The notes: generated from the sequence alone by a model not told the origin. 64,000 nucleotides of DNA from Erythrobacter sp. (GCA_002695185.1 NZOF01000035.1:17573-81572); one strand, 5' to 3'; positions 55,292 through 64,000 are shown, counted from the first letter of the stretch. Made by a program: numbers and translations.

Positions 55292-55609
55292 ATGCCGAAG
55301 CTGATCGTCACCACCCGCGAAGGTGAAACTTCCGAAATCGAGGTCGAGAACGGCCTGACCGTGATGGAAGCCATTCGCGACAATGGCTTCGACGAGCTGC
55401 TGGCACTGTGCGGAGGATGCTGTTCCTGCGCGACCTGCCATGTGCATATCGACCCGGAATTTGCTGGCAAGCTTCCCGAAATGAGTGAAGACGAGGACGA
55501 TCTCCTCGAAAGCAGCGACCACCGCGCAGACACCTCGCGCCTGTCGTGCCAGATACCGTTCAGCGCAGAACTGGATGGACTGAAGGTTACTATCGCCCCT
55601 GAAGATTGA
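55292..55609 (+). CDS. Adrenodoxin-type [2Fe-2S] ferredoxin
   Basis: A 105-residue ferredoxin. Cluster ligands are C40, C46, C49 and C86 (pattern C-x5-C-x2-C-x36-C), the adrenodoxin/FdVI spacing, with two extra cysteines at 43-44. It follows an acidic patch ([10 protein letters not shown]) typical of partner docking. Likely electron donor to cytochrome P450s or iron-sulfur assembly; no partner gene is adjacent. Confidence 0.94.
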   Translation: MPKLIVTTREGETSEIEVENGLTVMEAIRDNGFDELLALCGGCCSCATCHVHIDPEFAGKLPEMSEDEDDLLESSDHRADTSRLSCQIPFSAELDGLKVTIAPED

Positions 55610-55651
55610 TGTTGTTTGCCGCTGCGGCATCGCACGCCTAATTCGGCCAAC

Positions 55652-56668
55652 ATGACTCAAATTCCCGTACGCGAGCAGACGCTCGACCTTATCGGCAATA
55701 CCCCGCTTGTTCGCCTGGCAGGACCAAGTGAGGAAGCCGGTTGCGACATTTATGGCAAGTGCGAATTCGCCAATCCGGGCGCATCGGTAAAGGACCGCGC
55801 AGCGCTTTACATCATTCGCGATGCTGAAGCGCGCGGGGAACTGAAGCCGGGCGGTACGATCGTCGAAGGCACTGCAGGAAATACCGGGATTGGTATCGCC
55901 CTGGTAGCCAATGCACTTGGCTATCGCACTGTTATCGTGATGCCGGACAACCAGTCGAGCGAGAAGATGCAAACGCTTCGTGCGCTTGGTGCGGAACTGG
56001 TTACTGTCCCACCGACCAAATATGCCGATCCTAATCATTTCCAGCACGTTTCGCGCCGGATGGCAGAAGAGGTCGATGGGGCAATCTGGGCCGGCCAGTT
56101 CGATAATACCGCCAATCGGAAAGCGCACATCGAAGGAACCGCGAAGGAAATTTGGGAGCAGCTCGACGGCCGGATCGATGGCTTCACTTGTGCGGCCGGG
56201 ACGGGGGGCACCATTGCCGGCGTGGGCATGGGGCTCAAGGAGTTCGATGAAGGCGTCGTGATTGCGCTGACCGATCCGCACGGTGCTGCGCTGTACAACT
56301 ATTACGCCAATGGTGAGCTGAAGAGCGAGGGTTCTTCCGTAGCCGAGGGTATCGGACAGGGCCGCATCACCGGCAATCTGGAAGGCGCGCCAATCGACAC
56401 ACAGTTCCGCATATCCGACGAGCAAGGCCTCGAATGGGTGGCCCGTCTTCTGCGCGAAGAAGGGCTGTGCCTTGGTCTTTCGAGCGGGATAAATGTCGGG
56501 GGCGCGGTCGCGCTCGGCAAGCATCTTGTGGCGGAAGGCCGAGAGAAGCCGCAAGTGGTCACGATCCTTTGTGATACCGGATTTCGATACCTCTCGACAC
56601 TCTACAATGCCGAATGGTTGAAGTCGAAGGACCTGCCCGTGTTCGACTGGCTCCACGAGAAAGATTGA
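55652..56668 (+). CDS. cysK: Cysteine synthase A
   Basis: A 338-residue PLP enzyme making cysteine from O-acetylserine and sulfide. The PLP lysine is K47 in NPGASVKDRAAL, the phosphate loop is CAAGTGGTIAGVGMG, and the substrate loop EGTAGNTGIGIALV is intact. Slightly longer than the E. coli enzyme (323), with a C-terminal extension ending FDWLHEKD. It starts 42 bases after the ferredoxin stop. Confidence 0.92.
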   Translation: MTQIPVREQTLDLIGNTPLVRLAGPSEEAGCDIYGKCEFANPGASVKDRAALYIIRDAEARGELKPGGTIVEGTAGNTGIGIALVANALGYRTVIVMPDNQSSEKMQTLRALGAELVTVPPTKYADPNHFQHVSRRMAEEVDGAIWAGQFDNTANRKAHIEGTAKEIWEQLDGRIDGFTCAAGTGGTIAGVGMGLKEFDEGVVIALTDPHGAALYNYYANGELKSEGSSVAEGIGQGRITGNLEGAPIDTQFRISDEQGLEWVARLLREEGLCLGLSSGINVGGAVALGKHLVAEGREKPQVVTILCDTGFRYLSTLYNAEWLKSKDLPVFDWLHEKD

Positions 56669-56682
56669 CGCGAGCCGCGGCA

Positions 56683-57066
56683 ATGCCCAAGATTCCCGGC
56701 ATGCCACGATCTTTCGATCTTACCCGCAGCGCGCCGACTGCACTCGAACCTACCGACGTACCCCTTGCAGGAACCCGTTCGCAATCGATGCAGCGGCTGC
56801 AGATCGGTATCGGGGGGATCATCCTGATGGTCCTGCTGATCGGGCTTGCTAGCCTTATTCAGGATCGGATGCTGGAAGTGGATGCTGCGGCGGTGCCTGC
56901 AGCCGCGCCCACTACCGAGCCGAGCCAGTCCACTCAGCAAAATGACCCGCTGATGGAAGCGGGCGTCGTACCTGATCTGCCGCAAAAACCGGCTCCCGCT
57001 GCATCGCAGTCTCCCGCTCCGGTTCCCGAACAGGGTTTTCCCGATGCTCCGCCTGTCCAGCAGTAA
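56683..57066 (+). CDS. Small single-pass membrane protein with Pro/Ala-rich tail
   Basis: A 127-residue protein of unknown family. A polar N-terminus of about 45 residues precedes one membrane helix (RLQIGIGGIILMVLLIGLASLI, about 42-63) and a 60-residue Pro, Ala, Gln and Ser-rich tail. It starts 14 bases after cysK and overlaps the next gene by 23 bases. The conserved-looking placement before the cell-division cluster suggests an envelope role, as inference only. Confidence 0.7.
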   Translation: MPKIPGMPRSFDLTRSAPTALEPTDVPLAGTRSQSMQRLQIGIGGIILMVLLIGLASLIQDRMLEVDAAAVPAAAPTTEPSQSTQQNDPLMEAGVVPDLPQKPAPAASQSPAPVPEQGFPDAPPVQQ

Positions 57067-57802
57067 ACCCGCTGCGGCTTTTCTGCTACTGGCCTTGGCA
57101 GGTTGCAACATAAAGCCAACTCAAAGCGAGCCACCTGCCACTCCGCAGAGCGAGCAGGCGTCCGGAGAAATCGGCCTGTTCACCACTCTCCCGATCTACT
57201 GGGGCGAGGGCGGAGACATTTCCTCGATTCTCGAAGAGGGAGAGCGAGGCTGGGTGAGGGGGTTGCTGGAAGAAGATGGCGTGATCCTGCCGCTCGATAC
57301 GCTTGAGCCTGAGGCACTTGCAGAGGTCGACCATGTAATACTTGCCCAGCCACGCCCTTTGGCCCCGTCGGAAAACGTATCCTTCGACACCTGGGTGCGC
57401 GAAGGTGGCCGGGCACTCATATTTGCAGATCCAATGCTGACGCAGCACAGTGACTACCCATTGGGCGATCCGAGACGTCCGCATGACATGGTGGTGATTT
57501 CTCCAATTCTTTCGCGCTGGGGACTTGCCTTGCTATACGATGAAGAGCAGCCCGGCGGCGAGCGCCTCAAACAAGCGAATACGACCAACCTTCCGGTTGA
57601 CTTGGCGGGTCACTTCGAAACGCGGGGCGCGAGCGACCATGCCGACTGCGACCTTTCAGCGGACGGTCTCATCGCGGATTGCAAGATCGGCCAGGGTCGG
57701 GCGTTATTAATCGCGGATGCCGCGGTTTTGGACGATCACTACGACGATGCCGTGCGCAAGAGCGCTCTATCGGCGTTGATCGATCGCATATTCGACAACT
57801 GA
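57044..57802 (+). CDS. Uncharacterised lipoprotein, GldG/DUF4350-like
   Basis: A 252-residue protein with a lipoprotein signal (AAAFLLLALAGCNIKP). The fold-like pattern LFTTLPIYWGEGGDI, DHVILAQPRPLAP, WVREGGRALIFADP and GQGRALLIADAAVLDD recalls the GldG/DUF4350 group of periplasmic ABC-associated proteins. I do not assign a function. No ABC transporter gene is beside it. Confidence 0.7.
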   Translation: MLRLSSSKPAAAFLLLALAGCNIKPTQSEPPATPQSEQASGEIGLFTTLPIYWGEGGDISSILEEGERGWVRGLLEEDGVILPLDTLEPEALAEVDHVILAQPRPLAPSENVSFDTWVREGGRALIFADPMLTQHSDYPLGDPRRPHDMVVISPILSRWGLALLYDEEQPGGERLKQANTTNLPVDLAGHFETRGASDHADCDLSADGLIADCKIGQGRALLIADAAVLDDHYDDAVRKSALSALIDRIFDN

Positions 57803-57812
57803 CCAGTCGTTC

Positions 57813-57848
57813 GGGATTTCACGGGAAGAACCCCGGGAATTAACGGGA
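57813..57848 (+). promoter_or_regulatory. GGGA motif array 1 upstream of mraZ
   Basis: GGGA occurs four times at 57813, 57823, 57835 and 57845, giving spacings of 10, 12 and 10 bases. Such near-helical spacing resembles the TGGG-type direct repeats bound by MraZ in E. coli. It lies 320-350 bases from mraZ, directly after the preceding gene. Confidence 0.45.
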
Positions 57849-57973
57849 CACGCAGATTTAATCATTGATCCCCTCAGCGATTCTGACGGATTTCCGCCAA
57901 TAATACTTAACAGGAAGGCAAGTCCTACCCGGCACGCCAAACAAAAATTCCTTTGAATTTCAGAACTTTAACG

Positions 57974-58022
57974 TCCCATCCCGCAAAATCCCGTAATTTT
58001 CCCTTTCATCCCTGCAACTCCC
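57974..58022 (-). promoter_or_regulatory. GGGA motif array 2, probable MraZ operator
   Basis: On the minus strand GGGA occurs six times (TCCC on the plus strand at 57974, 57979, 57989, 58000, 58009, 58019). After the first pair the spacings are 10, 11, 9 and 10 bases. This is a regular one-turn array about 145 bases before the mraZ start, as expected for autoregulation by the ring-forming MraZ protein. Confidence 0.6.
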
Positions 58023-58165
58023 GCGATAAACCACCCACACATCGGACATGCCATTGTCTTTGCGCGCGATGCCGAAAGGTTCGAGCGCCGTGAGAGCACG
58101 TGCTTTCGCGGGCTGGAGACGTGTGCCGATCGGGAGGATGCAAACGCAAGCTGGGGAACGGGGAA

Positions 58166-58651
58166 GTGCAATTCGGAGGTTACAGCGGACAAGCCTATTC
58201 GCCTGCGGGCGATAAGGGCCGCTTCGTGCTCCCTCCGCTCTTCCGAAAGGCCGTGAAGGAAAGTTCCGACGGCCGCACCCTATGCCTGATGAAGCATCCC
58301 ACCTGGAACTGTCTCGTGGGCTTCGGCCTCAGCCGTAAAGAGGAGCTCGACGCGCAACTTGATCGCGAAGAAGAGATCGCTGTCCGCGTAGGCAAGGACT
58401 TCGACCGCGATACGCGCGCCAGCCAGCTTTTTGGCTTCATCGAAATGCCGTTCGACGACAGTGGCCGCTTCGTAATGCCCGATCATCTTCGCGCTCTCGG
58501 CAAGATCGATGGCGGGCTCTACTTTCAGGGCGGTGGTCGCTTCTTCACCTTATGGAATCCGGAAGAGCTTGCCGGGATGGGCGATGACTGGGCCAGCGCA
58601 AAGGCTGCCTGCGAGAGCTTGCTTGCCGACGCCAAGGCTAAGGGCAAATGA
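58166..58651 (+). CDS. mraZ: Transcriptional regulator MraZ
   Basis: A 161-residue protein with two SpoVT/AbrB-like MraZ domains. The first is near 5-60 ([20 protein letters not shown]) and the second near 85-140 ([20 protein letters not shown]). MraZ represses the dcw operon through repeats in its promoter. The GTG at 58166 with GGGGAA seven bases upstream is the preferred start; the frame is open further up but without similarity. First gene of the dcw cluster, overlapping rsmH by four bases. Confidence 0.9.
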   Translation: MQFGGYSGQAYSPAGDKGRFVLPPLFRKAVKESSDGRTLCLMKHPTWNCLVGFGLSRKEELDAQLDREEEIAVRVGKDFDRDTRASQLFGFIEMPFDDSGRFVMPDHLRALGKIDGGLYFQGGGRFFTLWNPEELAGMGDDWASAKAACESLLADAKAKGK

Positions 58652-59586
58652 GCGACGCGCCTCATATCCCCGTCCTTCTCGAAGAGGTTATCGCTGCGCT
58701 CGACCCGCAGCCGGGCGACGTTCTGATCGATGCGACCTTCGGCGCCGGCGGCTACACGCGCGCTCTTCTCGAACGCGGGGCGACCGTCCATGCCTTCGAC
58801 CGTGATCCTGATGCGATCTCGGCTGGCCGGACCTTGCAGGAAGGGGAAGGTCATTCATCGCGCCTCATCCTTCATCCGCACCGTTTTTCCGAGATGCTCG
58901 ACGTCATGCGCTCTGCAGGAGTCGATCGCGTAAACGGTGTCGTCATGGATATCGGCGTTTCGTCGATGCAGCTGGACCAGGCGCATCGCGGATTTGCTTT
59001 TTCCGCCGACGGACCGCTGGACATGCGCATGAGTCAGGACGGTGAAAGCGCTGCCGATTTTCTCAACACTGCGGATGAGAACCTGATCGCGGACGTGATC
59101 TACCAATACGGTGAGGAACGGCAGTCGCGCCGCGTCGCACGGGCAATCGTGGCTGCGCGCCCGCTCGAAACGACCGGCCAACTGGCGACTGTCGTGCGCA
59201 AGGCCCTGGGGCACAAGCCTCATGACAAAAAGGATCCGGCAACCCGGACCTTCCAGGCCATCAGAATTCACGTAAATGGCGAGCTCGACGAACTGTCTCA
59301 GGGACTGTCGGCTGCCGAACATTTGTTGTGCGAAGGTGGCCGCTTGGCGGTGGTCAGCTTCCACAGCCTCGAAGACCGGATCGTCAAGCGCTACCTGCGC
59401 GAGGCATCCTCACCCCCGAGCGCCTCGCGTCACGTCCCCATGGCAGTGCAGGTCGATCCGGTCTTTTCCCCCATTTCAAAGGCGATCAAGCCCGGCGAGG
59501 CCGAGATCGACCGTAATCCGCGTGCGCGCTCTTCGGTTCTGCGTCACGCGGTCCGCACCTCCACTCCGGCAAGGGAGGCCGCATGA
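58648..59586 (+). CDS. rsmH: 16S rRNA m4C1402 methyltransferase
   Basis: A 312-residue SAM-dependent methyltransferase. It shows [13 protein letters not shown] at the N-terminus, SAM motif [35 protein letters not shown] and [17 protein letters not shown], all diagnostic. It methylates C1402 in the ribosomal P site. Its start and stop overlap neighbours by four bases each. Confidence 0.97.
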   Translation: MSDAPHIPVLLEEVIAALDPQPGDVLIDATFGAGGYTRALLERGATVHAFDRDPDAISAGRTLQEGEGHSSRLILHPHRFSEMLDVMRSAGVDRVNGVVMDIGVSSMQLDQAHRGFAFSADGPLDMRMSQDGESAADFLNTADENLIADVIYQYGEERQSRRVARAIVAARPLETTGQLATVVRKALGHKPHDKKDPATRTFQAIRIHVNGELDELSQGLSAAEHLLCEGGRLAVVSFHSLEDRIVKRYLREASSPPSASRHVPMAVQVDPVFSPISKAIKPGEAEIDRNPRARSSVLRHAVRTSTPAREAA

Positions 59587-60110
59587 TGGCCCAGACTTCG
59601 CGCATTCGTCAGATTGGCTGGTTGCTTGTTCTCAGCATGTGCGGCGCGCTTTTCCTCGCACTGACGTTCAAGGTGAACGCCGTGAAAAGCGACGTTCGCT
59701 TGCTCGAGCGGCAGATCATTGCATCTGAGCGATCCAAGCTGATGCTCGAAACCGAATTCCAGACTCGCGCAAGCCAGATGCAACTCGCGGCATGGAACCA
59801 GGTCGAATTCGGATATTCCGCACCGCGTGCCGACCAGTATGTAGAGCATGAGCGTCAGCTGGCTGTCCTGGGTACGCCAAGAGGCATGGACGCCCCGCAG
59901 CCAATCCGGGTCGCCAAGGCTGACACCGGTCCCGTGGAAGATGAAGGCCTGCTCGAGGAATGGCTGGGCGACGACGAGGCGAATGCTGAGACTATTGCGA
60001 TAGCGGCGGTACAGGTGGATGAGCCTGCTCAGCGGCTTGCCAGCAGCCTCGCCCAGCGGCTTTCCCGGCCTGCGGCAGCTTCTGTTGCCATGGCGGAGGT
60101 CGCTCGGTGA
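59583..60110 (+). CDS. ftsL: Cell division protein FtsL-like
   Basis: A 175-residue bitopic protein with a short cytoplasmic start, one membrane helix ([19 protein letters not shown]) and a periplasmic coiled coil ([27 protein letters not shown]). The remaining 80 residues are an acidic, Ala-rich tail, making it longer than E. coli FtsL (121). The identification rests on topology and on its position between rsmH and ftsI, which is invariant in many bacteria. Confidence 0.85.
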   Translation: MMAQTSRIRQIGWLLVLSMCGALFLALTFKVNAVKSDVRLLERQIIASERSKLMLETEFQTRASQMQLAAWNQVEFGYSAPRADQYVEHERQLAVLGTPRGMDAPQPIRVAKADTGPVEDEGLLEEWLGDDEANAETIAIAAVQVDEPAQRLASSLAQRLSRPAAASVAMAEVAR

Positions 60111-61855
60111 ACGCATTTTCCGCTCTCCACGGTGGGCCGGGGGCGGTTAGCATGGCGATGGCGAGCGGACGGGTGCAACTCGTGAGCATTCGCCAGAAGT
60201 CGCTCGACCTTGCGCGTTGGCGTGTCCTTTGGATAGCCATCGTTTTTGCACTTTTAACGGCCGTAGCGCTTAGCCGGATTGTCTATCTCGGAGCTGGTGG
60301 GGAAGAAGCGCGCGCGACTTCGCTTGAAGCAGCTCTTCTGCCCGATCGCGGCGAAATCGTAGATCGCAATGGCGTACCAATGGCCCGCGCTTTCCCGGCC
60401 TACGCGCTGTGGTTTAATCCAGAGGCGCTCGGCGAAGATGAAGCGCCCCTGGTTGCGAAACCCGAAGACGTGGCGTCCAAGTTGAAAGCAATCTTCCCCG
60501 ATATGGACGAGAAGGCGCTTGCGGCACATCTATCAAGCGGCAAGGGCGGGTATCTTCGCCGGCGGCTGCTCCCGGAAGAAGCCAATCGCGTGCAGGACAT
60601 CGGTGAGCTTGCGCTTGAAATGCCTATGGAAGAGGATCGTCATTACCCGCAAGGGCAGATGGCGGCGCATGTTCTCGGATATGTGGCGGCAGACGGCAAT
60701 GGCCGGGTAGGGATGGAGCAGGTCTTCAACGATCATCTGACCAATCCAGCGACACGCGGGACTCCTATTGCTCTTTCAATCGATGTTAGAGTTCAGGGCG
60801 CACTGGAAGATGAATTGCGCCGCGGCATGAAGTTGACGCAGGCTCAAGGCGGGGCCGGTATCGTGCTGGATGTGGATACCGGTGAAGTAATGGCGCTTGC
60901 CTCTCTTCCCGAATTCGATCCCAACAAGATCGACGCGGAAGGCCAGAAGCTGATGTTCAACCGCGTGACCAACCAGGTTTACGAACTCGGTTCTACCTTC
61001 AAGCCTTTGACCGTGGCTGCGGCGATCGATTCCGGTACCATCCGGGATTTGGGTAAGCGGTTCGATGCATCGCCAGTGAAGGTTGGGCGTTTCACTATCC
61101 GCGACAGTCACGCAATGGGGCCGACGCTCAATGCCGTCGAGACCCTGATCCATTCCTCGAACACTACCAGCGCCCGCATCGCCGACGAAATGGGACCGGA
61201 AAGGCTTCGCCAGTATATGATCGATCTCGGGATGAATGGTCGCCCGGAGATTGAGCTTCCCGCGAAGGGATTTCCTCTCTGGCCCGGAGATAAATGGGCT
61301 CGCCTAACCAATATGACTGTCGGTTTCGGACACGGTATCGCTGTCACGCCACTGCACCTCGCCAGTGCGTACGCGGCGATGGTCAACGGGGGCGTCTATC
61401 GCCCGGCAACGCTAAAGAAGCTTGGTCCGGGACAGGCGCCCAAGGGTCGCCGCGTATTCAAGGCGTCGACCTCAAGCAGGATGCGGCAGATGATGCGGGC
61501 AATCGCCATTTACGGCACAGGACGTAATGCCGATGCCCCCGGCTATCGCGTCGGTGGCAAGACCGGCTCGGCTGAGAAGCCGGGCGGGAAGGGTGGCTAT
61601 CGGCGTACGGCGCTGGTCTCTACCTTCGCCGCTGCTTTTCCGATGGATCGCCCCCGCTATGTCGTGATTGCCATGCTCGACGAACCAAAGGGCACGCTCG
61701 CAAGTTCCTATCAGCGCACGGCTGCATGGAACGCGGCACCTATCGTCGGACGCCTTGTGCCGCGCATCGGTCCTCTGATCGGCGTGCGTCCGGACGACAA
61801 GCGAGATATCGATATTTCAGCAATCACACCTCTCATTCCAGAGGCGCAGAAGTGA
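60107..61855 (+). CDS. ftsI: Septal peptidoglycan transpeptidase FtsI (PBP3)
   Basis: A 582-residue class B penicillin-binding protein. It has an N-terminal membrane helix (VLWIAIVFALLTAVALS), a pedestal domain with LLPDRGEIVDRNG, and a transpeptidase domain. The active-site serine is S296 (STFK), S350-S351-N352 is the second motif and K485 lies in KTGS. It crosslinks septal wall during division. It starts with GTG in a GTGA overlap with ftsL. Confidence 0.96.
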   Translation: MNAFSALHGGPGAVSMAMASGRVQLVSIRQKSLDLARWRVLWIAIVFALLTAVALSRIVYLGAGGEEARATSLEAALLPDRGEIVDRNGVPMARAFPAYALWFNPEALGEDEAPLVAKPEDVASKLKAIFPDMDEKALAAHLSSGKGGYLRRRLLPEEANRVQDIGELALEMPMEEDRHYPQGQMAAHVLGYVAADGNGRVGMEQVFNDHLTNPATRGTPIALSIDVRVQGALEDELRRGMKLTQAQGGAGIVLDVDTGEVMALASLPEFDPNKIDAEGQKLMFNRVTNQVYELGSTFKPLTVAAAIDSGTIRDLGKRFDASPVKVGRFTIRDSHAMGPTLNAVETLIHSSNTTSARIADEMGPERLRQYMIDLGMNGRPEIELPAKGFPLWPGDKWARLTNMTVGFGHGIAVTPLHLASAYAAMVNGGVYRPATLKKLGPGQAPKGRRVFKASTSSRMRQMMRAIAIYGTGRNADAPGYRVGGKTGSAEKPGGKGGYRRTALVSTFAAAFPMDRPRYVVIAMLDEPKGTLASSYQRTAAWNAAPIVGRLVPRIGPLIGVRPDDKRDIDISAITPLIPEAQK

Positions 61856-63333
61856 AGCTCATTAAGATCTGTAGCGCCGCTGGTGTGCAATGTCCCGAGA
61901 ATGCGGACTTCTCGGTTACCGGCTTTGCGATCGACAATCGCAAGGTTGCTCCGGGTACCGTTTTCGGAGCCTTCCAAGGGGCTCAAGCCAATGGCGAGGA
62001 TTTCATTCCTGCTGCCATTGAAGCTGGTGCAATCGCGATCGTCGCACGGCCTGAAGCAAAAGTGGACGGGGCACTCCACATAGCGAGCCCCACCCCCCGT
62101 AAATGCTTTGCGGAGATGGCTGCGCAATTTTTCACGCCGGTGCCCGAGCATATCGTCGCCGTAACTGGAACGAACGGTAAAACCTCGTGCGTAGAAATGG
62201 TCCGCCAGATATGGCGTATGGCTGGCGAGCGCGCAGCCAGCATCGGCACCTTGGGCGTTACAACTCCGGACGGGAGTGTCTCCACCGGTCTGACCACGCC
62301 TGACATAGTGACTTTCTTGTCCAATTTGAGCGGCCTTGCCCGGGAAGGGGTAAGCCATGTTGCTTACGAAGCATCCAGTCACGGTCTTTCACAATATCGC
62401 AACGAAGGCGTTCCGGTAGAAGCCGCTGGTTTCACCAATTTCAGCCGAGATCATCTCGATTACCACGCGGACATGGATGACTATTTCGCCGCGAAGATGC
62501 GTCTTTTTGACGAGGTGGTGTCGGATGATGCTACTGCTGTCATCTGGATCGGTTCGGGTGTCAGCGCTTGGAATGCGCGCGTTGTGGATCACGCGAAAAA
62601 GCGTGGTCTGAAAATCATGACCGTCGGTGAAGAAGGAGCCGATATTCGGCTTACCGGACGTGAACCAACCCAGCTTGGCCAGTCGTTGACGATCGAGCAT
62701 GAGGGAGCCCAACGGACCATCAGGCTGCCTCTGATCGGCGCGTATCAGGTGTCCAACGCCCTTACTTCCGCCGGCCTTGCGTTGGCGACCGGTATTTCCG
62801 CTAGCCAGGTATGGGATGCAGTTTCAAGGTTGCAGCCAGTTCGAGGGCGCTTGGAACGGGCAGTCATCGCCCCCGGCGGCGCCCCGATCTACGTCGATTA
62901 TGCTCATACGCCTGACGCTTTGGAAGCTGCGATTGCTGCTTTGCGCCCGCACGTCTCTGGAAGGCTGATCACCGTATTTGGCGCTGGTGGCGATCGCGAT
63001 CATGGCAAGCGAGCGCCGATGGGCCAAGCAGCAGCGAAGTCCAGCGATCTCGTTATCGTCACAGATGATAATCCGCGAGGCGAAGATCCTGCGGAAATCC
63101 GCCGTCAGGTGCTTGAAGGCGCACCTCAGGCGCGCGAAGTGGCGGGTCGTCGCGAAGCTATTCATGAAGCCATTGCTGCCGCAAAACCGGATGACATCGT
63201 CCTCATCGCGGGAAAAGGGCACGAAACAGGTCAGATCATCGGATCGGGAGAAAGCATGCAAGTCCATCCCTTTGACGACGTCGAAGTCGCTCGCGAATGC
63301 GCTGCCCAGATCGCGAATGGCGGTGCATCGTGA
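61852..63333 (+). CDS. murE: UDP-MurNAc-tripeptide synthetase MurE
   Basis: A 493-residue Mur ligase adding the third residue of the peptidoglycan stem. The P-loop is VTGTNGKTSCVEMV (about 103-116), and the UDP-MurNAc motif ASSHGLSQYR follows. The specificity motif DNPR at 406-409 indicates meso-diaminopimelate. Start is GTG overlapping the ftsI stop (GTGA). Confidence 0.96.
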   Translation: MKLIKICSAAGVQCPENADFSVTGFAIDNRKVAPGTVFGAFQGAQANGEDFIPAAIEAGAIAIVARPEAKVDGALHIASPTPRKCFAEMAAQFFTPVPEHIVAVTGTNGKTSCVEMVRQIWRMAGERAASIGTLGVTTPDGSVSTGLTTPDIVTFLSNLSGLAREGVSHVAYEASSHGLSQYRNEGVPVEAAGFTNFSRDHLDYHADMDDYFAAKMRLFDEVVSDDATAVIWIGSGVSAWNARVVDHAKKRGLKIMTVGEEGADIRLTGREPTQLGQSLTIEHEGAQRTIRLPLIGAYQVSNALTSAGLALATGISASQVWDAVSRLQPVRGRLERAVIAPGGAPIYVDYAHTPDALEAAIAALRPHVSGRLITVFGAGGDRDHGKRAPMGQAAAKSSDLVIVTDDNPRGEDPAEIRRQVLEGAPQAREVAGRREAIHEAIAAAKPDDIVLIAGKGHETGQIIGSGESMQVHPFDDVEVARECAAQIANGGAS

Positions 63334-64000
63334 GCGCGGCGATCCTGCGTCACCCGGCCTATGTCGAATGGCCTGCCGATCCGCGCGACCGACTTCCGCT
63401 GACTCTTTGGGACAGCGAAGCCATCGCCAAGGCGGTCAATGGGCAGGCAAGTTGCGCCTTTCAGGTGGCCGGCGTCGAGATGGACAGCCGCGATGTGGTC
63501 AATGGCGATCTCTTCATTGCTCTTAAGGGCGAAGCAATGGATGGTCACCGATTTCTGGCAAAAGCGTTCGAAAACGGGGCAGCCGCCGCCATCGTAGATC
63601 GACCGGTCGATTATCCGCATGTCCTGGTCCAGGATACGACAGAAGCGCTGAAGGCACTGGCGGCGATGGCCCGTAGCCGGACCCAAGCGAAGATCATCGG
63701 AGTTACCGGATCGGTCGGCAAGACCGGCGTCAAGGAAGCGATCTTCGCAAGCCTCGAACGGGCGAGCCGCGGCGCTGCACATCGATCGACCCGCAGTTAC
63801 AACAACCATGTAGGGGTGCCGCTCAGCCTAGCAAGAATGCCCGCCCGTAGCCGGTTCGGTATCTTCGAAATGGGTATGAACAATGCGGGAGAGATCGGGG
63901 GACTTTCCAAGCAGGTTCGACCCAACATCGCTGTGATCACGACGATCGCGCCCGCGCATATCGAGAACCTGGGATCAATGGAGGCTATCGCGGAAGCCAA
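63330..64000 (+). CDS. murF: UDP-MurNAc-pentapeptide synthetase MurF (partial, runs off the end)
   Basis: The first 223 codons are present and the gene continues beyond the window. I read the frame from GTG at 63330, overlapping the murE stop (GTGA): MSAAILRHPAYVEWPADP. The substrate-binding N-terminal domain includes VEMDSRDVVNGDLFIALKGE. The P-loop GVTGSVGKTGVKEA lies near 124-137, followed by NNHVGVPLSLARM and FEMGMNNAGEI, all MurF motifs. It adds D-Ala-D-Ala to the stem peptide. Confidence 0.95.
   Translation, partial: MSAAILRHPAYVEWPADPRDRLPLTLWDSEAIAKAVNGQASCAFQVAGVEMDSRDVVNGDLFIALKGEAMDGHRFLAKAFENGAAAAIVDRPVDYPHVLVQDTTEALKALAAMARSRTQAKIIGVTGSVGKTGVKEAIFASLERASRGAAHRSTRSYNNHVGVPLSLARMPARSRFGIFEMGMNNAGEIGGLSKQVRPNIAVITTIAPAHIENLGSMEAIAEA

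Larger units (their letters stand above)
57803..58165. other. mraZ upstream regulatory region
   Basis: This 363-base gap before mraZ has no gene. It is AT-richer than its flanks from about 57845 to 58000 and holds two arrays of GGGA-type motifs (listed separately). The dcw promoter is expected here, but I cannot place -35 and -10 boxes with confidence. Confidence 0.65.

Noticed and set aside
54587..56707. A 706-residue minus-strand open frame that seems to fuse a large N-terminal part to the HhH-GPD glycosylase
   Set aside because: Only the last 205 residues resemble a protein family. The rest is antisense to the clear ferredoxin and cysK genes, so the gene is started at 55204.

Overview
The window reads as chromosomal DNA of an alphaproteobacterium, most likely Sphingomonadales and probably Erythrobacteraceae. 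The basis is the gene content: an Oar-like TonB-dependent receptor, an alphaproteobacterial dcw cluster, tad/cpa pilus genes, ccmAB, an adrenodoxin-type ferredoxin and tatABC next to scpAB. Coding density is high, with many 1-4 bp gene overlaps. The family assignment is inference; no rRNA or other taxonomic marker is present. I saw no tRNA, rRNA, CRISPR array, insertion sequence or prophage.

Layout. 1-5.1 kb: TPR-sulfotransferase and, converging on it, a large TonB-dependent receptor, with a shared terminator hairpin. 5.5-11.4 kb: an acyl-CoA/aldehyde catabolic neighbourhood (thiolase, short-chain dehydrogenase, NAD(P)-binding protein, aldehyde dehydrogenase, enoyl-CoA hydratase, MarR regulator). 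11.5-18.9 kb: a minus-strand tad/cpa pilus operon (cpaA-B-C-D-E-tadB-tadC) with no cpaF ATPase gene in its usual place and no pilin gene. 19-24.2 kb: an alpha/beta hydrolase with an abnormal start, an FAD oxidoreductase, then rnhA, thrB and ispH on the minus strand and a lipoprotein. 24.3-30.8 kb: a plus-strand run argS, SPOR protein, nagZ, scpA, scpB, tatA, tatB, tatC. 30.8-34.8 kb: amidohydrolase, threonine ammonia-lyase, leucyl/arginyl-tRNA-protein transferase. 34.8-41.1 kb: tamA-tamB outer-membrane assembly pair. 41.2-45.5 kb: accessory stretch with a fasciclin lipoprotein, a low-complexity exported protein, a phage-type lysozyme carrying a dispersed repeat, an Xre regulator plus membrane protein with a striking tandem operator, and a PilZ protein. 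45.6-52.1 kb: glnB-glnA, argC, pepA, map and small proteins. 52.1-57.8 kb: ccmAB, phhB, a short-chain dehydrogenase, an HhH-GPD glycosylase, ferredoxin, cysK and two uncharacterised envelope proteins. 57.8-64 kb: the start of the dcw cell-wall and division cluster (mraZ, rsmH, ftsL, ftsI, murE, murF; murF runs off the end).

The signals I find most worth following are: (1) a 34-bp perfect repeat, part of a ~57-bp similar block, found just upstream of an enoyl-CoA hydratase and, in opposite orientation, inside the lysozyme gene; (2) two arrays of GGGA motifs at about 10-bp spacing upstream of mraZ; (3) three 17-bp tandem operators before an Xre/membrane-protein pair; (4) a lysophospholipase-like gene whose frame lacks any ATG/GTG/TTG at the proper place but has ATT behind a strong Shine-Dalgarno; and (5) the tad operon without cpaF. 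I did not see an obviously new multi-gene system; the repeat and the Xre cassette are the nearest candidates.
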